Shown here one piece after another: positions 33,733-46,205 of a DNA stretch of 64,000 nucleotides; position 1 is the first letter of the stretch, and each line of letters starts with the position of its first letter. This DNA comes from Arenicola marina (taxonomy: Eukaryota; Annelida; Polychaeta; Arenicolidae): the NCBI GenBank assembly GCA_964019135.1, contig OZ025261.1, positions 30,116,029 through 30,180,028 on the forward strand, in the 5' to 3' direction. A program made the position numbers and the translations under genes. Under the pieces are notes generated by a model, which was given only the letters and a program-made list of their open reading frames with translations, ran no database searches and was not told the origin of the DNA.

Positions 33733-35689
33733 CTTAGATTAAAAATGACTATGTTCTCTCCATACATAGACACACGAAACAGACCGCCCTGCACAGTAGC
33801 TACCGCTAAATGGAAAACTCGACTATAAAACCACGATTATAGAAAATGGATTATAACATGGAGAGCTATTTACATTAAAAATGACCGATTCTAGAAGCAG
33901 CAAACAGCACATGGGAGGACCTTTCGACGGAGGGTCAGCTTGCTTAATTAACGTCTCTTTCCGTACCTTGCGTGGCTGCTGCTTCCGTGTATCTCGTCCG
34001 CTTGGGTCTCTGTCCGATGTCGATTCCTGATCGCCTTTGTCCCGCCCAGTGCGACCTTCTACACACCCGAGTCCGCTCTCTCTCTCTCTAGCTAGCTCTC
34101 TCTCTCTCTCTCTTCTGGAGGGGTGTGTCCGGATTGTCTTGTGCTCCGGATCTTCTTTGTCCTAGCGATCGGATTAAGTGAAACGACCTGACTGGGAAAG
34201 GATTTCGGGACTCATTTATATATGAAGGCGATGGGTGAATCGTCAATGGAAATGGGGTAGGTTCCCAGTGGTGCCCGCCCGTTCCCGCCCACCCACACGT
34301 CAGGTGACCAATCACAGGAGACCTGGTAGGTGCCCCCGGGACAGGGAAGATGGAGGTGGGGGGGGGGGGGGAGGGAGATGGGCGAGGGAAGAGCTATGTG
34401 GGTAGGGTGTGGAGCGGTTGGGTTGCGGGGACAGGATGCGGGGAGTGAGGTGGGAGGGGAAGGAGACTGTGACGTTTGCTGACGGGGGGAGTGCCGCACC
34501 GCTGTCGTCAATGACATTCTGCCGTTTGGTCCCTGGGTTAGGTGCGAGGGGAGCATGGGCTGTGGTGTGGGAGGAGGCACGGAGTGAGGATGGGGGGGGG
34601 GGTGGTACTGCGGGAGTAGACGAAAAGTGTAATGGGATGGTGTGGGGGTGCGCGGGAGGGGGGGGGGGGTAAACATTCAGAAGAATGGATATGTTATTTG
34701 AAGGCCCGCGTTAGAAAAACGATCGTTAGGGCTTCAGCGGAATTTACAGATTGGATGTGGGGGGACGACCAGGTGAGGGATAGGGGTAGTTGAGAGTGTA
34801 ACTGGGGGGTGGGAGGGAGGGTGGGCGGGGTGAGGAAATAGGGTAGTTGAGTGAGAAACTGTGAAGTGGGAGGTGGGATGGGGGCGAGGGATGAAGGCCT
34901 TGAGAGAAGAAGCAGGGAGGGGAGGAAAAGGCTGAGGAATGGGGTATTGGAGTGTTACGGTGTAAGGAGAGAGAGCGGGTGGAGAGATGCAGGTATAAGA
35001 AACGTAGTAGCTTACCATTTTAAAGCTGTCGAGAGAAGTCTTCGCCGCTGGGGGTTTGAACTATCATGCGAGAAACCAAGATACCACAGGAGAAGATGCA
35101 GAAATGAGGTGTTATAAACAATGACAATGGGACTGTTTAAAATCACTTGGAATTAATGACATGAATCATAAATTAAATAACTATTCACTCTGCGGATCCT
35201 TCGTATAAAAGTTATTTAATTCTTGAAACAATAACTATCTTAAGCACAAAATCACCCAATATCACCTTGATGCAACTCACTCGTGTCGACCAATCAAACG
35301 ATGTTACGTCTGAGCAAAACGTACTTCCGGTTTTAGGTTTTCCAGCTGTATATGGGTAAAGCTGCTGCGGCCGATGAGTATTTAAAGATAAAAGAGCTTT
35401 CCATAGACGTGTCCATGTGGCGCAAACCACAAATCAACGTGACCATTATTAGGCTATTATAGGGCTAAACATATTTCATTTTAGGGATATAATGCAAATA
35501 TCTTAATAATAAAGCGTGGATGGTGGTGATAGTCGTCCTCTCCATTCGATATATTGCAGCGACATTGTTTTATAGTAAGTTTAGGTGTGCATGCCACCAC
35601 ATTATGTAACCTGCTGTATCACCTGTTGTAGCGGGGTGGGGGGGGGGGGGGGCAAGGGATATTTCGGTTCCCCGAGAATGTCTTTTTCA
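33733..35689. other. non-coding stretch with simple repeats
   Basis: Contains a (CT)n run at about 34074-34112 and G-rich blocks (34354-34372, 34589-34602, 34659-34670, 34803-34830). Small open frames in G/C-rich sequence show no protein-like features. Confidence 0.45.
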
Positions 35690-35937
35690 TTTCACCTGAA
35701 CTGGCAATGAGGAAAATTAATTCTTCGTGAACTAGGAATTGGGTATTAGCCGACAATCGTGATCAAGCCCTTTCATTAATCGTGAACTGGGAATTTTTGT
35801 ATTAAATAACCGTGAATCGGGAAAAATGGAAAATTGATATCAAGTATCGGCGCTTCCTTTGTATGCGGGAAATTCTCCGTTTAGTTCTTCGTGACCTGGG
35901 AATGAAGAAATTGATTCTTCGTGACCTGGGAACTAAA
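35690..35937. repeat. diverged tandem repeat with CGTGA(A/C)CTGGGAAT core
   Basis: The core TTCGTGACCTGGGAA recurs at about 35885 and 35917, and more diverged forms (CGTGAACTAGGAATT, CGTGAACTGGGAATT, CGTGAATCGGGAA) occur from 35725 to 35820. The unit length is about 30 bp and irregular. Confidence 0.6.
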
Positions 35938-36429
35938 ACCCCCGTTGCCCCCCCCCCCCCCTCCCCCCATCCCTCCTGTGTAACAAAGAATATGCTAATG
36001 AAACGCCACCTTTCTGGTATCACATGGGGCGGCGTTGTCACAGGTCAGGTTCCCGGAAGACACACACTGGCCATGGTTACCCATACATAAACAACCCGGG
36101 CAGACAACCGTTCAGAGGAGAAGGGGAAAGGGGATAGACGTCATCAGTGATTGGCGTGTGTTAGCAAGAGGAACCGGTAAAGGGGGATGAGAGCACTGTA
36201 TAACTTATTTAATGGTATTGGGGAAGAACGCGGTACCTATCATGGGAACGTATCCCCTCCCCCTCCCCCCCTTCCCCCTCTCCCATTGGATACATTTATG
36301 TATACACATATATACCACCGACCTTAACCAGTTTTCGTCTTGGTTCTCTCTTTCACCCCTTTGCAATTAGGTGGAAAAAACATCGTTTGGCGATAATCAT
36401 TATGGTTCAGCATAGGCCATTATGCTACT
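35938..36429. other. non-coding stretch, no gene seen
   Basis: C-rich at 35947-35968 and 36245-36280. Some of the right part may belong to the LINE remnant that starts at 36430, but no motif was seen. Confidence 0.4.
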
Positions 36430-36915
36430 ATGCTTAACGATGCAATATTTTATGACCAAGGCCTTTCGCCCTTTCTCGTTGACAAAATCAACTTCAAACT
36501 GCGTTCAAAGGCTGGAATAGGTCTCAATGTTTTAGCTAGATTTTCTAAATCAATGGATGTTGGTAGCAAACTTACGTTATTTCATTCTTGTATTCTTTCA
36601 CATGTTAACTATTGTCCCGTTCTGTGGCATTTTTGTGATATGAAAATTATGCGTAAGATTAAAAAGATACAGGAGCGGGCATTGAGGTATGTGTTTAATG
36701 AATTTAGATCAGAATACGCAGAGTTTAGGAAGAGAGCGAGTAGACCATTGCTATATGTTGAGGAATTGCGTTGCATAGCATTAGAAGTTTACAAGAGTAT
36801 CAACAAGATTGGGCCCAGTTACCTTCATGACATGTATAACGTGAAGGAAAGTAATTACATTTTTTAAAATGGGCCAAATATATGTATGCCACAGGAATTT
36901 AAAACAACCCTGTCA
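36430..36915 (+). pseudogene. LINE reverse transcriptase C-terminal remnant
   Basis: The open frame 36430-36867 encodes the part of a non-LTR polymerase after the catalytic site: KINFKLRSKAGIGLNVLARF, then SCILSHVNYCPVLWHF, then IKKIQERALRYVF and ALEVYKSINKIGPSYLHDM. This order is well known from the thumb and C-terminal region of jockey/CR1-like LINEs in marine invertebrates. After the TAA at 36865 the same frame continues with recognisable sequence (MPQEFKTT) to about 36915. The catalytic domain is missing, so this is a short dead fragment. It is unrelated in sequence to the LINE at 6830-9801. Confidence 0.75.
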
Positions 36916-37736
36916 ACCTCGGATGTGTTCTTGCGTCACTGTAATTCGTGCACATTATGCAACATAGCTAATGGATAAGGTTTTATCAGATACAAAGGCT
37001 GTTATATTTTCATTGTCATATGTACATATATCTCATCCGCTCATGTAATTTTATCATTGTCGGTCAAGAGCACGTGTGCTAATGTGTATTGTTGACTTTA
37101 ACACTGATTTCCGTTTGCCCGCCCCAGTAAATCACAACGGATTTCTTCGCCGCGTGCAAGCCGACAGATATATTAACACATAACAGTGTCCCAGACGCAA
37201 TTCACTCCCTGTGACGTCACCGCAAGAAATTCCACAGTGGCCGTTATTTGGGCCCGCTGCAGATAGCAAGCATAGCCGAAATACCGAATGTCGGGAGAGC
37301 GTGACGTCAGACGCCACCGTGTCGTCTGCGGGCGCGAAGTGGCGGGAAAGAATGAACGCAAGAAAACCGATCTAAATATTGGGGTCATGTACATGCTCTG
37401 GCGACAAAATAACGTGTAGCTAGCTATTGGGTCGTGCATGGCGTTTACTTTGGCAAAACTGTTTGGTGCTATATTATTAGCTGCACCCATTTTGTATTCA
37501 TATGTTTGGCATATTTTATGTCCAATATTCTTTGTCAAGTCAATGCTGGTTTACGTCACCAAGTTAATGCAAAACTAATCAACTAAACAAAGAGAGTGAC
37601 AAAAATAAAAGCTACATGCATCCTTTATCTGGGAGACCCTAGCTGGGCGTGTTTGATCGCTAACACTGCGGACAACCCTCCATGCGATATAATGCTTTAA
37701 TTTAAAGGCATACATCACCCCTAATGCTTTAAAAGG
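36916..37736. other. non-coding stretch, no gene seen
   Basis: No gene or clear repeat is seen. The 121-codon minus frame at 37173-37538 has no family features. Confidence 0.4.
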
Positions 37737-37960
37737 GGCCTGGAAGGTGGGGGGGGGGTATAGTGTCTAGTGTCGATTTTTCAGAATTCTCCGTGTCGCA
37801 TGTTGGTTTTTTACGACGTTCCGTTTCGCTTTGTGGCTAATTCCAGTGTTTTTTGTTTTTTTTATCTGTTTCGCCTTTTCAGATCCTCATTGTCAGAATT
37901 TGGGGTTTCAATGTTGAATGTCGCTTTTTCAAATATACCGGTGTCGTGTGCGGTTATTTA
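37737..37960 (+). repeat. dispersed repeat, inverted copy of 33520-33732
   Basis: See the partner at 33520-33732 for the shared blocks. This copy starts in a G run (37748-37758) and ends around AATATACCGGTGTCG. The two copies face each other about 4 kb apart. Confidence 0.7.
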
Positions 37961-38689
37961 CCCCTTCCAGACCCCTTTTAAAGGAAACCCTCCCCCACTC
38001 GACATGAGCAATATGACCGATATGAAAACCAATGTGAGATTGTTCTACTTGAGCATTCACACATTGAGCGATTTCACGGTATAAAAGCGTGAAAAATGTT
38101 GCTGAAATATAATATAAGATGTCTATATCTTATTAACAACGATAACTATTTTTAACGAATCAAGGTTAAAAGTATAATCATCATTCCAATTACTGAGTAC
38201 TGGGTAAAGCTATAAACAACACAGAGAAACTCGTATGACTTTTAACGTTCCTTCATTGTGGCAGATTAGTCATTGCCCCAAAGGGTGACACCTCACTGTC
38301 TGAGCGCAAACAACGGGATGCTCTGGGCTAGGTACCCCTTGCTTACACTCTGCTGCCTCCCGCTCCCATCTTTCACTTCCTTAGGCGTCCCTCCCACGCC
38401 GAGAGTCTCAGGTGCTGATTTGACGTCTCGCCAAAAGTTTCACCGCAGCGACAAGGGCAGCAACTGGCAGCTGGGGAAAAATGGTCGCTCAACCAAATAA
38501 CAAAAAGAGAATCGAACGCATTCTTTTTTCGGTTCTACCCTTCCTTTTTTTTAACCCCGGCGGGACAAACCGTCGTTAACCAAATTGTACGCAGCTATCT
38601 GTCAAATCGTTCTCCTGTGACTTGTTTCGAGGAGGGTACGTGCTGCCACTGGGATGAGACCTTGGACAGGCGTTCCGGGCGAGGCGTGC
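37961..38689. other. non-coding stretch, no gene seen
   Basis: Only short open frames; no repeat or motif stands out. Confidence 0.4.
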
Positions 38690-38861
38690 CCCACGACGAG
38701 TCGTACCCAACGACGAGTCGTACCTCACGACGAGTCGTACCCCACGACGAGTCGTACCCCACGACACGCCGCACCCAACGACGAATCGTACCCCACGACA
38801 CGTCGCACCCCACGACGAATCGTACCCCTCGACACGTCGCACCCCACGACGAATCGTACCC
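38690..38861. repeat. 17-bp tandem repeat x 10
   Basis: The unit is CCCCACGACGAGTCGTA, with a second form ACGACACGTCGCACCCC alternating in the right half. The open frames across it (38617-39399, 38654-38953) are periodic by-products. Confidence 0.9.
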
Positions 38862-39009
38862 AGGGGTCGTGCCGGCGTGGCGCGCGCCCAGGCGATCACT
38901 CCCTGTCGGCCAGGGCCCTTGCTCTGTTGCTGGCGGCCGGGACAGTCAGTTAATTGGTGACACAGCCACAGCTGTGCATTTTGTTCTTACACGGTCAAAG
39001 CCTGTTGGG

Positions 39010-39410
39010 GTCAGGAGGGGGGTGAGGGTGGAGACACTGACTGAATCACCCACCCCCCAACTCATCAACACCAACTCACCCCCTCTCTCTACACCCCAAG
39101 CCCACACGTGCGTGCGCCCCACACCCCAATCGACACGAATATATTCTTCACCCGTGTCAGCCCTACCCCTTCCCCCACCGCACCCAGGTCAGCTCCTCCA
39201 GATCACCCCCCACCCTCCCCCTCCCCCACGTCAGCGCACCCTTTCTCCACGGCACCCACGCCAGCGCACCCACACACGCCTTCCTCCACCGCACCCACGA
39301 CAGCCCACCCATACCCCGTCCCCATACCCCATCCCCCACTCCCGATCCCCCACGCCCCCCTCCCTACCTTTCTCAGTCAACACTCTAACGAGCCAGTGAA
39401 GGCGACCTTT
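39010..39410. repeat. C-rich low-complexity stretch with diverged repeats
   Basis: CACCGCACCCACG(A/C)CAGC(G/C)CACCCA recurs irregularly between about 39175 and 39315 inside a C-rich block. No coding evidence beyond proline-rich frames. Confidence 0.5.
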
Positions 39411-39888
39411 TGGAAGTAACTTCCCCATTCGCCGTATAATTTCTTCACGTCAGACAATCTTTGATCGTCGATGTGGAAGGAATCCCGACCAGATCAAGTC
39501 CCTTGTAGCTGATTCCAGACATCCCGTCCTGCCCACACCTCGGCTGGTGACAGGTGGCGCAACACTCGGTAGAATTTAGAACTAAAACGCGCTCGTCTGT
39601 AGAAAAAACGTGCGCTAGGTTTAACATCTATGTTGGTTTAACAGACTATAACGATGTAAATCGAGTGGGCCGAAAGGGATTATTAAATTCAAGAATACAA
39701 ATGATACAAGATAAAATCCGGCGAGTGTTGTTGAGCGTTTGATGCATTTTAAGAATGGAAGGCGCATGAACAAAGACGAGCCATATATTTCCAAGTATAT
39801 CTATACATATTCGTCGTCAGCAACCTTATTTGTTCCATTTAAAGGGTTGTCACCGCTGGTGGATACCAGGCACAGGAATCAAGCTTTA
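39411..39888. other. non-coding stretch, no gene seen
   Basis: No gene, motif or repeat recognised. Confidence 0.4.
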
Positions 39889-40292
39889 AATACGCATAAA
39901 ATACGTCCATAGAACCACGCATAAAAAACGTCTCTAAAAACACGCTTATAATACGTCTATAAAAACACGCATAGAATACGTCTATGAACACGCATAGAAT
40001 GCGTCTTTATAGAAACGTTTACAATACGTCTATAAAAACGCGCAAAGAATATGTTAATAACCATGCATAGAAAAATACGTATATGCAAACACGCTTATAA
40101 TATGTCTAAAAAACGCAACGTAAACGCATGTAATACGCCTATAAAACACGCTTAGAATACGTTTAGAATACGTCTATGAAACACACATAGAATACGTAAA
40201 TAAACACGCATAGAATGCGTTTATTAAAAAGCATAAAATCGTCTATAAACTCGTGTAGAATACGTCTATAAGAACGCGTAGAATACGTCCTC
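39889..40292. repeat. A-rich tandem repeat, about 25 bp x 16
   Basis: Units read AATACGTCTATAAAAACACG then CATAG, with many single-base changes and small gaps. Confidence 0.85.
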
Positions 40293-41490
40293 ACGGGAAG
40301 TTATAAGTATTGTTTCAAGCGACGCCTGTATTTCACAGTAAATCATATGTAATCAAACGGAATGCAAATCTGTCATAATGACCACAAAGCGAAATTCAAG
40401 GATATGTAATATCTTAATAATGCCCACTGCCCACTGAGCATACATTATTTTTCAAGAAAATAACAGGGGTGCTTCTCTTTCCGCAAAGACTATATACCGT
40501 CAGAGCCTGTATGTGCGAGGTCGTCGCACGTGCTGTGTGATAAGTTGCATGATGCCGACGCATGCTAGGCCTAATGTGGGCTTCTATTTACTGGAACCAC
40601 GGTATACATGCAGTTAGACCAATAAGACTTCTCCGGGGTTTTTCTCTGTTTTCTGGACAGAGAGATGTCTGTCCAGGATATTTCGTTATATACTGACTGC
40701 GATGGGATGAGAAGGCCAGCCGGTGACCGAGAAAGATGCTGTTTCGTTCGTTGTCTGTTACATGTCAAGGCTCGGCTTGAGCTGGGTAAGTCCGTGTACA
40801 GTTCAGTGCTCCTGATCTACATTCTTTGCTTCACGGCACAGATGAATCTTACTTGCCAAAACTATGTGCATATTGCCACGGTCGAATTTAAACCAGACGC
40901 TTACCGCTCTAGCCCACTCCTCGAACTAAAACACGGTTCTAATTGACTAGATTACGATCTGGACTATGTATCAGTTTTAATATATTATGATTATTTATTA
41001 TGTACTGTATTTATTCTGTACCTTCTGTAACTAGAACCTAGAAGAAGAAGTAACGGACGCTGGTGATATCTGCCGTCGTCCTGAAACGCGGATCAAGACA
41101 GTAATTCAATTGTCTTTATAGCAATATGCTTAAACCGATAGGATAGGGTGACATATCGAGGCCGAATCAATTGGGTCGGGTCACGGGGTTATGCCGGGTC
41201 ACGCCGGGTTCAGGTAGCCTAGCCCAGCGTGGAGAGTGCCTCAGCTGGCATGTGACCAGTCACCTGATCCGGGGACAGGGCACCAGCCTGCCCAACCATA
41301 ATCTAATAGAGTCAAGTCAAACCTCTCGTCGGTATTCTCGTCACGTGATGGCGACGCTGTCATCTCGCGGTCTCATCCTGTGGTCATTAGTTTCTGCAGT
41401 CGTAGACCGTTGATCAGTGTTTGGGTATCTCGCTGTAATACCCTGATATACAGTGCGACCTCGCTGCTACGGCAACTCATGGGATGGTTG
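40293..41490. other. non-coding stretch, no secure gene
   Basis: An open frame of 93 codons at 40665-40946 contains a donor-like GTAAGT at 40795, but no family, signal peptide at the start, or matching exon is seen. The rest shows nothing recognisable. Confidence 0.35.
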
Positions 41491-41492
41491 AA

Positions 41493-43008
41493 GGCGTAGT
41501 CGTAATGGCGGGGTGGTCGTAATGACGGGGTGGTCGTGATGGCGTGGTGGTCGTAATGGCGGGGTGGTCGTAATGACGGGGTGGTGGTAATGGCGGGGTG
41601 ATCGTAATGGCGGGCTGATCGTAATGGCTGAGTGGTCGTAATGGCGGGGTGGTCGTAATGGCGGGGTGGTCGCAATGGCGGGATGGTCGTAATGGCGGGG
41701 TGGTCGTGATGGCGTGGTGGTCGTAATGGCGGGGTGGTCGTAATGGCGGGGTGATCGCAATGGCGGGGTGGTCGTAATGGCGGGGTGGTCGTAATGGCTG
41801 AGTGGTCGTAATGGCGGGGTGATCGCAATGGCGGGGTGGTCGTAATGGCGGGGTGGTCGTGATGGCGGGGTGGTCGTAATAGCGGGGTGGTCAAAATGGC
41901 GGGGTGGTCGTAATGGCGGGGTGGTCGTGATGGCGGGGTGGTCGTAATAGCGGGGTGGTCAAAATGGCGCGGGGGTCGTAATGGCGGGCTGGTCGTAATG
42001 GCGGGGTGGTCGTAATGGCGGGCTGATCGTAATACTGAGTGGTCGTAGTGGCGGGGTGATCGCAATGGCGGGGTGGTCGTAATGGCGGGGTGGTCGCAAT
42101 GGCGGGGTGGTCGTAATGGCTGAGTGGTCGTGATGGCGTGGTGGTCGTAATGGCGGGGTGGTCGTAATGACGGGGTGGTCGTAATGGCGGGGTGATCATA
42201 ATGGCGGGCTGATCGTAATGGCTGAGTGGTCGTAATGGCGGGGTGATCGCAATGGAGGGGTGGTCGTAATGGCGGAGGGGGGTCGTGATGGCGGGGTGGT
42301 CGTAATAGCGGGTGGTCAAAATGGCGCGGTGGTCGTAATGGCGGGGTGGTCGTAATGGCGGGCTGATCGTAATGGCTGAGTGGTCGTAATGGCGGGGTGA
42401 TCGCAATGGCGGGGTGGTCGTAATGGCGGGGTGGTCGTAATGGCGAGGTGGTCGTAGTGGCGGGGTGGTCGTAATGGCGGAGTAGTCCTAATGGCGGGGT
42501 GACCGTAATGTCGGGGTGGTCATAATGGCGGGGTTGTCGTAATAGCGGACTGGTCTTAAAAGCGGAGTGGTCTTAATGGCCGGGTGGTCGTAATGGCGGG
42601 GTGGTCGTAATGGCGGGGTGGTCGTAATGGCGGGGTGGTCGTAATGGCGGGGTGGTCGTAATGGCCGGGTGGTCGTAATGGCGGGGTGGTCGTAATGGCG
42701 GGGTGGTCGTAATGGCGGGGTGGTCGTAATGGCGGGGTGGTCGCAATGGCGGGGTGGTCGTAATGGCGTGGTGGTCGCAATGGCGGGGTGGTCGTAATGG
42801 CGGGGTGATCGCAATGGCGGGGTGGTCGTAATGGCGGGCTGGTCGTAGTGGCGGGGTGGTCGTAATGGCGGAGTAGTCCTAATGGCGGGGTGACCGTAAT
42901 GTCGGGGTGGTCATAATGGCGGGGTTGTCGTAATAGCGGACTGGTCTTAAAAGCGGAGTGGTCTTAATGGCCGGGTGGTCGTAATGGCGGGGTGATCGGA
43001 GTGCCCTG
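41493..43008. repeat. 17-bp minisatellite, about 89 copies, with 391-bp higher-order copies
   Basis: The unit is GGTGGTCGTAATGGCGG. Variant units (GGCTGATCG, GCTGAGTGG, GGGTGATCGCAATGG, AGTAGTCCTAATGG) recur in blocks. A run of seven variant units from AGTAGTCCTA at 42481 is repeated from 42872, an offset of 391 = 23 x 17. The minus-strand open frames (His-Tyr-Asp-His-Pro repeats at 41373-42814) arise because the unit lacks stops in those frames; they are not genes. Confidence 0.95.
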
Positions 43009-45794
43009 TTTGCGTCAGGATTGAGGGCTAAGGCGCAATATTAATGGGTGTTACTTTTTAAATATTGTGTTAATATAAGGTATCGTATCTTCGTACATTT
43101 AAGATTTATAATTACGTGACCGTGGTGTGTAGCAAAGAGAACGAAAGCTGTATCGTTCTCCTTGTGACGTAATATCATGCAATGTTGTGTTATGAGTGTC
43201 ATGTAATTGGACCATGGCCTGAGTTATCCTGTAAAAAAAGTTAAGCTTGCTGTAACTGTAATTGGTACTGCAGTTGGGTGCAAATCGATATATAGTTCTG
43301 TGGTAAGGTTTGAAGGGGTGGCCTGATGAAGGTGTGGTCGGATGAGGGGTGTGGTGGGATGAGGGGGATGGTGGGATGAGAATAGTCGGATGCGTGGGGC
43401 GGTCGAATATTCTTGGTGATGGGACTAACCAAGTAGGTCCACCCAGCGAGATGCACTCGCAACGTTCAGTTACAGTTCCACCTCCATCGCATAAGCTATA
43501 CCGGGCCGCCACCCTGTCACATGAACTGGGCTTTACTGGGAGGACGTGAACCGGAAACCCCCATCAATTGATTCCCACTGTGGACATTAAACCTGTGGTG
43601 ATGGACACACGAGAGCGAGGGAGGGTGGGAGCGAGGTGGGAGGGGGGTCAAGCTTCAAGCGGCATTCTGCGCAGGGGTCTTGCTCCCCAGCATTGACGCT
43701 AAGCTCAGTTTAAGTCTCATTAAGACTGGCCAAATCGGAGGTCAACTCGCTCCTATTACGTTGCAATCCCAGAAGACCCCGCGGCCCAGTATATGCTGGG
43801 GGTAGCGGATTCATACAATAAGATTTGATACCGGTGTACGGTGGGAGTGGCTGGTGGTGGGGGCGTGAGAAGGGTGGCATAGTAGGAGGACATGTGTATG
43901 AGTTGGGGGTAGCGGGGGGTGGGGGCAGGGGGAGATGGTGGTGGGGGATGGGTGAGAGCGGCGTGGGTGGTTCGGGTAACTAGGAAACATGAGGGTCTAT
44001 CATCAATTATTGATCACTGGGACGCTTGTGATCGTTCGGTAGAGGGCGCCTCTCGTGGGAACCAACAAATCGGAGGGGACATCAATCTCTCCAACCAGAG
44101 GTCGCTCCACGCACGCCTTTCCATCGCACGTCCATCGTTGCGGCGTCGTATCGAAGCGAAGGTTTAAGCTCTTGAGTGCATCACAATCTCCCCGTCATAC
44201 AGCTGTCTTCTCTGGATTTATCGTGCTGTGTAACCCAGACGCCGCTTGTCTCGCCTAGCCGTCCATTGATTAATTTTCGGCATCAATTACGTTAACATAA
44301 GATAAGATAACATTTTATTTTACGTCGGTACAAAGGGTTGAAAGGGTGACATTAGCACCTGAGCAATATTAGCCGACAATGGCATGCGGGCGACACGACA
44401 TGGGTAGGAATATGTGCATTGGACACTGGTAATTAACATCCTGTCAAATTAACAACTGAAAATACTAGTTTGTTGACCGGTGTCCTGAATATGTATTACG
44501 TATTTATCTATGCTTCCTGCTTGAGGCGATACGTAAACACACAAACACACCAATACTAAGTATTTCTCGCACCGGAAGTAACCGATGGCGGGCCACGTAA
44601 TTAGGAGACGCGACATCACGTCACGTGGTCTCCACAACACGGACCTTGCCCTCGTTTGTGTACAGGCGTACAAGCGCTCGATTGTGTCCGTGTGTTATTA
44701 ATAGATGCCGATGAGGCTTACATCGTGGATATTTTTCCATTGTAAAACGATCTGTTGTAGGTCCCACGCACTACATGTATTATCGCTATGAGTTGGCCCG
44801 GCGTAAGGTTGTCTCTGTGCCTCTGTGCCTCTGTCACCAGCTCTTCTCGTTAATGACACCCCGCCCTCTGTCGGCAGTTTACTTATTCATGGTCCAGCTG
44901 ATTGTACTGTGACTACGATCAATGGCAGTCATTACAAGGAGCCCATATATATATAATTATATATATATAGATATATATATAGCGTGAAGTACAACGACAA
45001 GAGTATTTAACTCGTGCGTCGCGCTCGGAGGAAATGTTTCAGTTCGGTTGATCTGCCACCAGTTTCCGTTTATATATATTTGTTTTTAACTTTTCAGTGT
45101 CCTTTTTTAACCCGACGTTAGTTACCCAACGTGCATCTTATATACAAGTAACTATGGCAGCCTAATATGTCTTTGTTGCTCAATGAATGTACATATGGCT
45201 GTAGGGCAGAACCCTATCCATGACTGGCACAAAATGTTAAATCTATCGATCTGCAAGTTTATACACACAAAACAAGCAAAATGGACTTTCGCAAAATGAT
45301 TAACATAGAGATCCTATGCATACGCGCAGGGAAAATGAGAAAAAGAGTCAATAATTTTATCTTCATCATTTAAAGTTCCATGATAAAGAACATTTTTATC
45401 TTTATCTTTGGGCCTATGATAAAGGGATATAATTTTAGGCATTTATGGCTAACATGTAGGTATAACTAAAAGTTTGTTGTATATATGACTCCTTCCGATT
45501 TGATTTACGAGTCTTTCCGGTCTTTCCGTTACCGAGTCGGGTTGCCTGCCGCAAAGCTTTACGAGGTGAGATTTATTTTACGAGGTTTCAATGTCATTAT
45601 GAATCATTCTAAGTGGCAAGCCCCACCTGCGCCGTTCCAAAGACGGCTACCTAGTAAGCGATATGGTCAAGACAGTAACGTATGGTTTATGGCCAGGGCG
45701 GCTATGCTGAGTCAAAACTCTGGTAATAGATTACAATGATTTGTTGTACGGATGGTCAGGTTTTATTAAAAAACGAAAGCTTAAATTTACATAA
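43009..45794. other. non-coding stretch, no gene seen
   Basis: No secure gene. Contents are a G-rich block (43850-43960), CTCF-like sites near 44041-44050 and 44091-44106 (plus), an AT dinucleotide tract at 44946-44981, and an unassigned 84-codon frame at 45485-45739 without recognisable features. Confidence 0.45.
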
Positions 45795-46205
45795 AATACG
45801 GGAGGCTAGGTATTATTTATAATACCGAAGGCTAGTTATGATTTATAATAGGGAAGGCTAGGTATGATGTATAATACGGAAGGCTAGGTGTGATTACAAT
45901 ACGGAAGGCTAGGTATGATTTATAATACAGAAGGCTAGGTATGATTATAATACGGAAGGCTAGGTATGATTATAATACGGATGGCTAGGTATGAAGCATA
46001 ATAAGGAAGGCTAGGTATGATATATAATAGGGAAGGCTATGTAGATTTTGTTTATATTAGGGAAGGCAAGATAAGATTATAATACCGAAGGCTAGGCATG
46101 ATTCATAATACAGAAGGTTTGGCATGATGTATAATACGGAATGCCAGGTATGATTAATAATAGGGAAGGCTAGGCATGATCCATAATACGGAAGGCTAAT
46201 TATCA
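45795..46205. repeat. 26-bp tandem repeat, about 15 copies
   Basis: The unit is AATACGGAAGGCTAGGTATG followed by ATTTAT. Copies vary in the last third (GATTTAT, GATGTAT, GATTA). Confidence 0.85.

Noticed and set aside
40665..40946. 93-codon open frame with a hydrophobic stretch and an internal GTAAGT
   Set aside because: The only nearby acceptor would make an intron of about 45 bp, and no family features or conserved motifs are visible.
41373..42814. His-Tyr-Asp-His-Pro repeat proteins on the minus strand
   Set aside because: They are translations of the 17-bp minisatellite; frames end where the repeat is imperfect.
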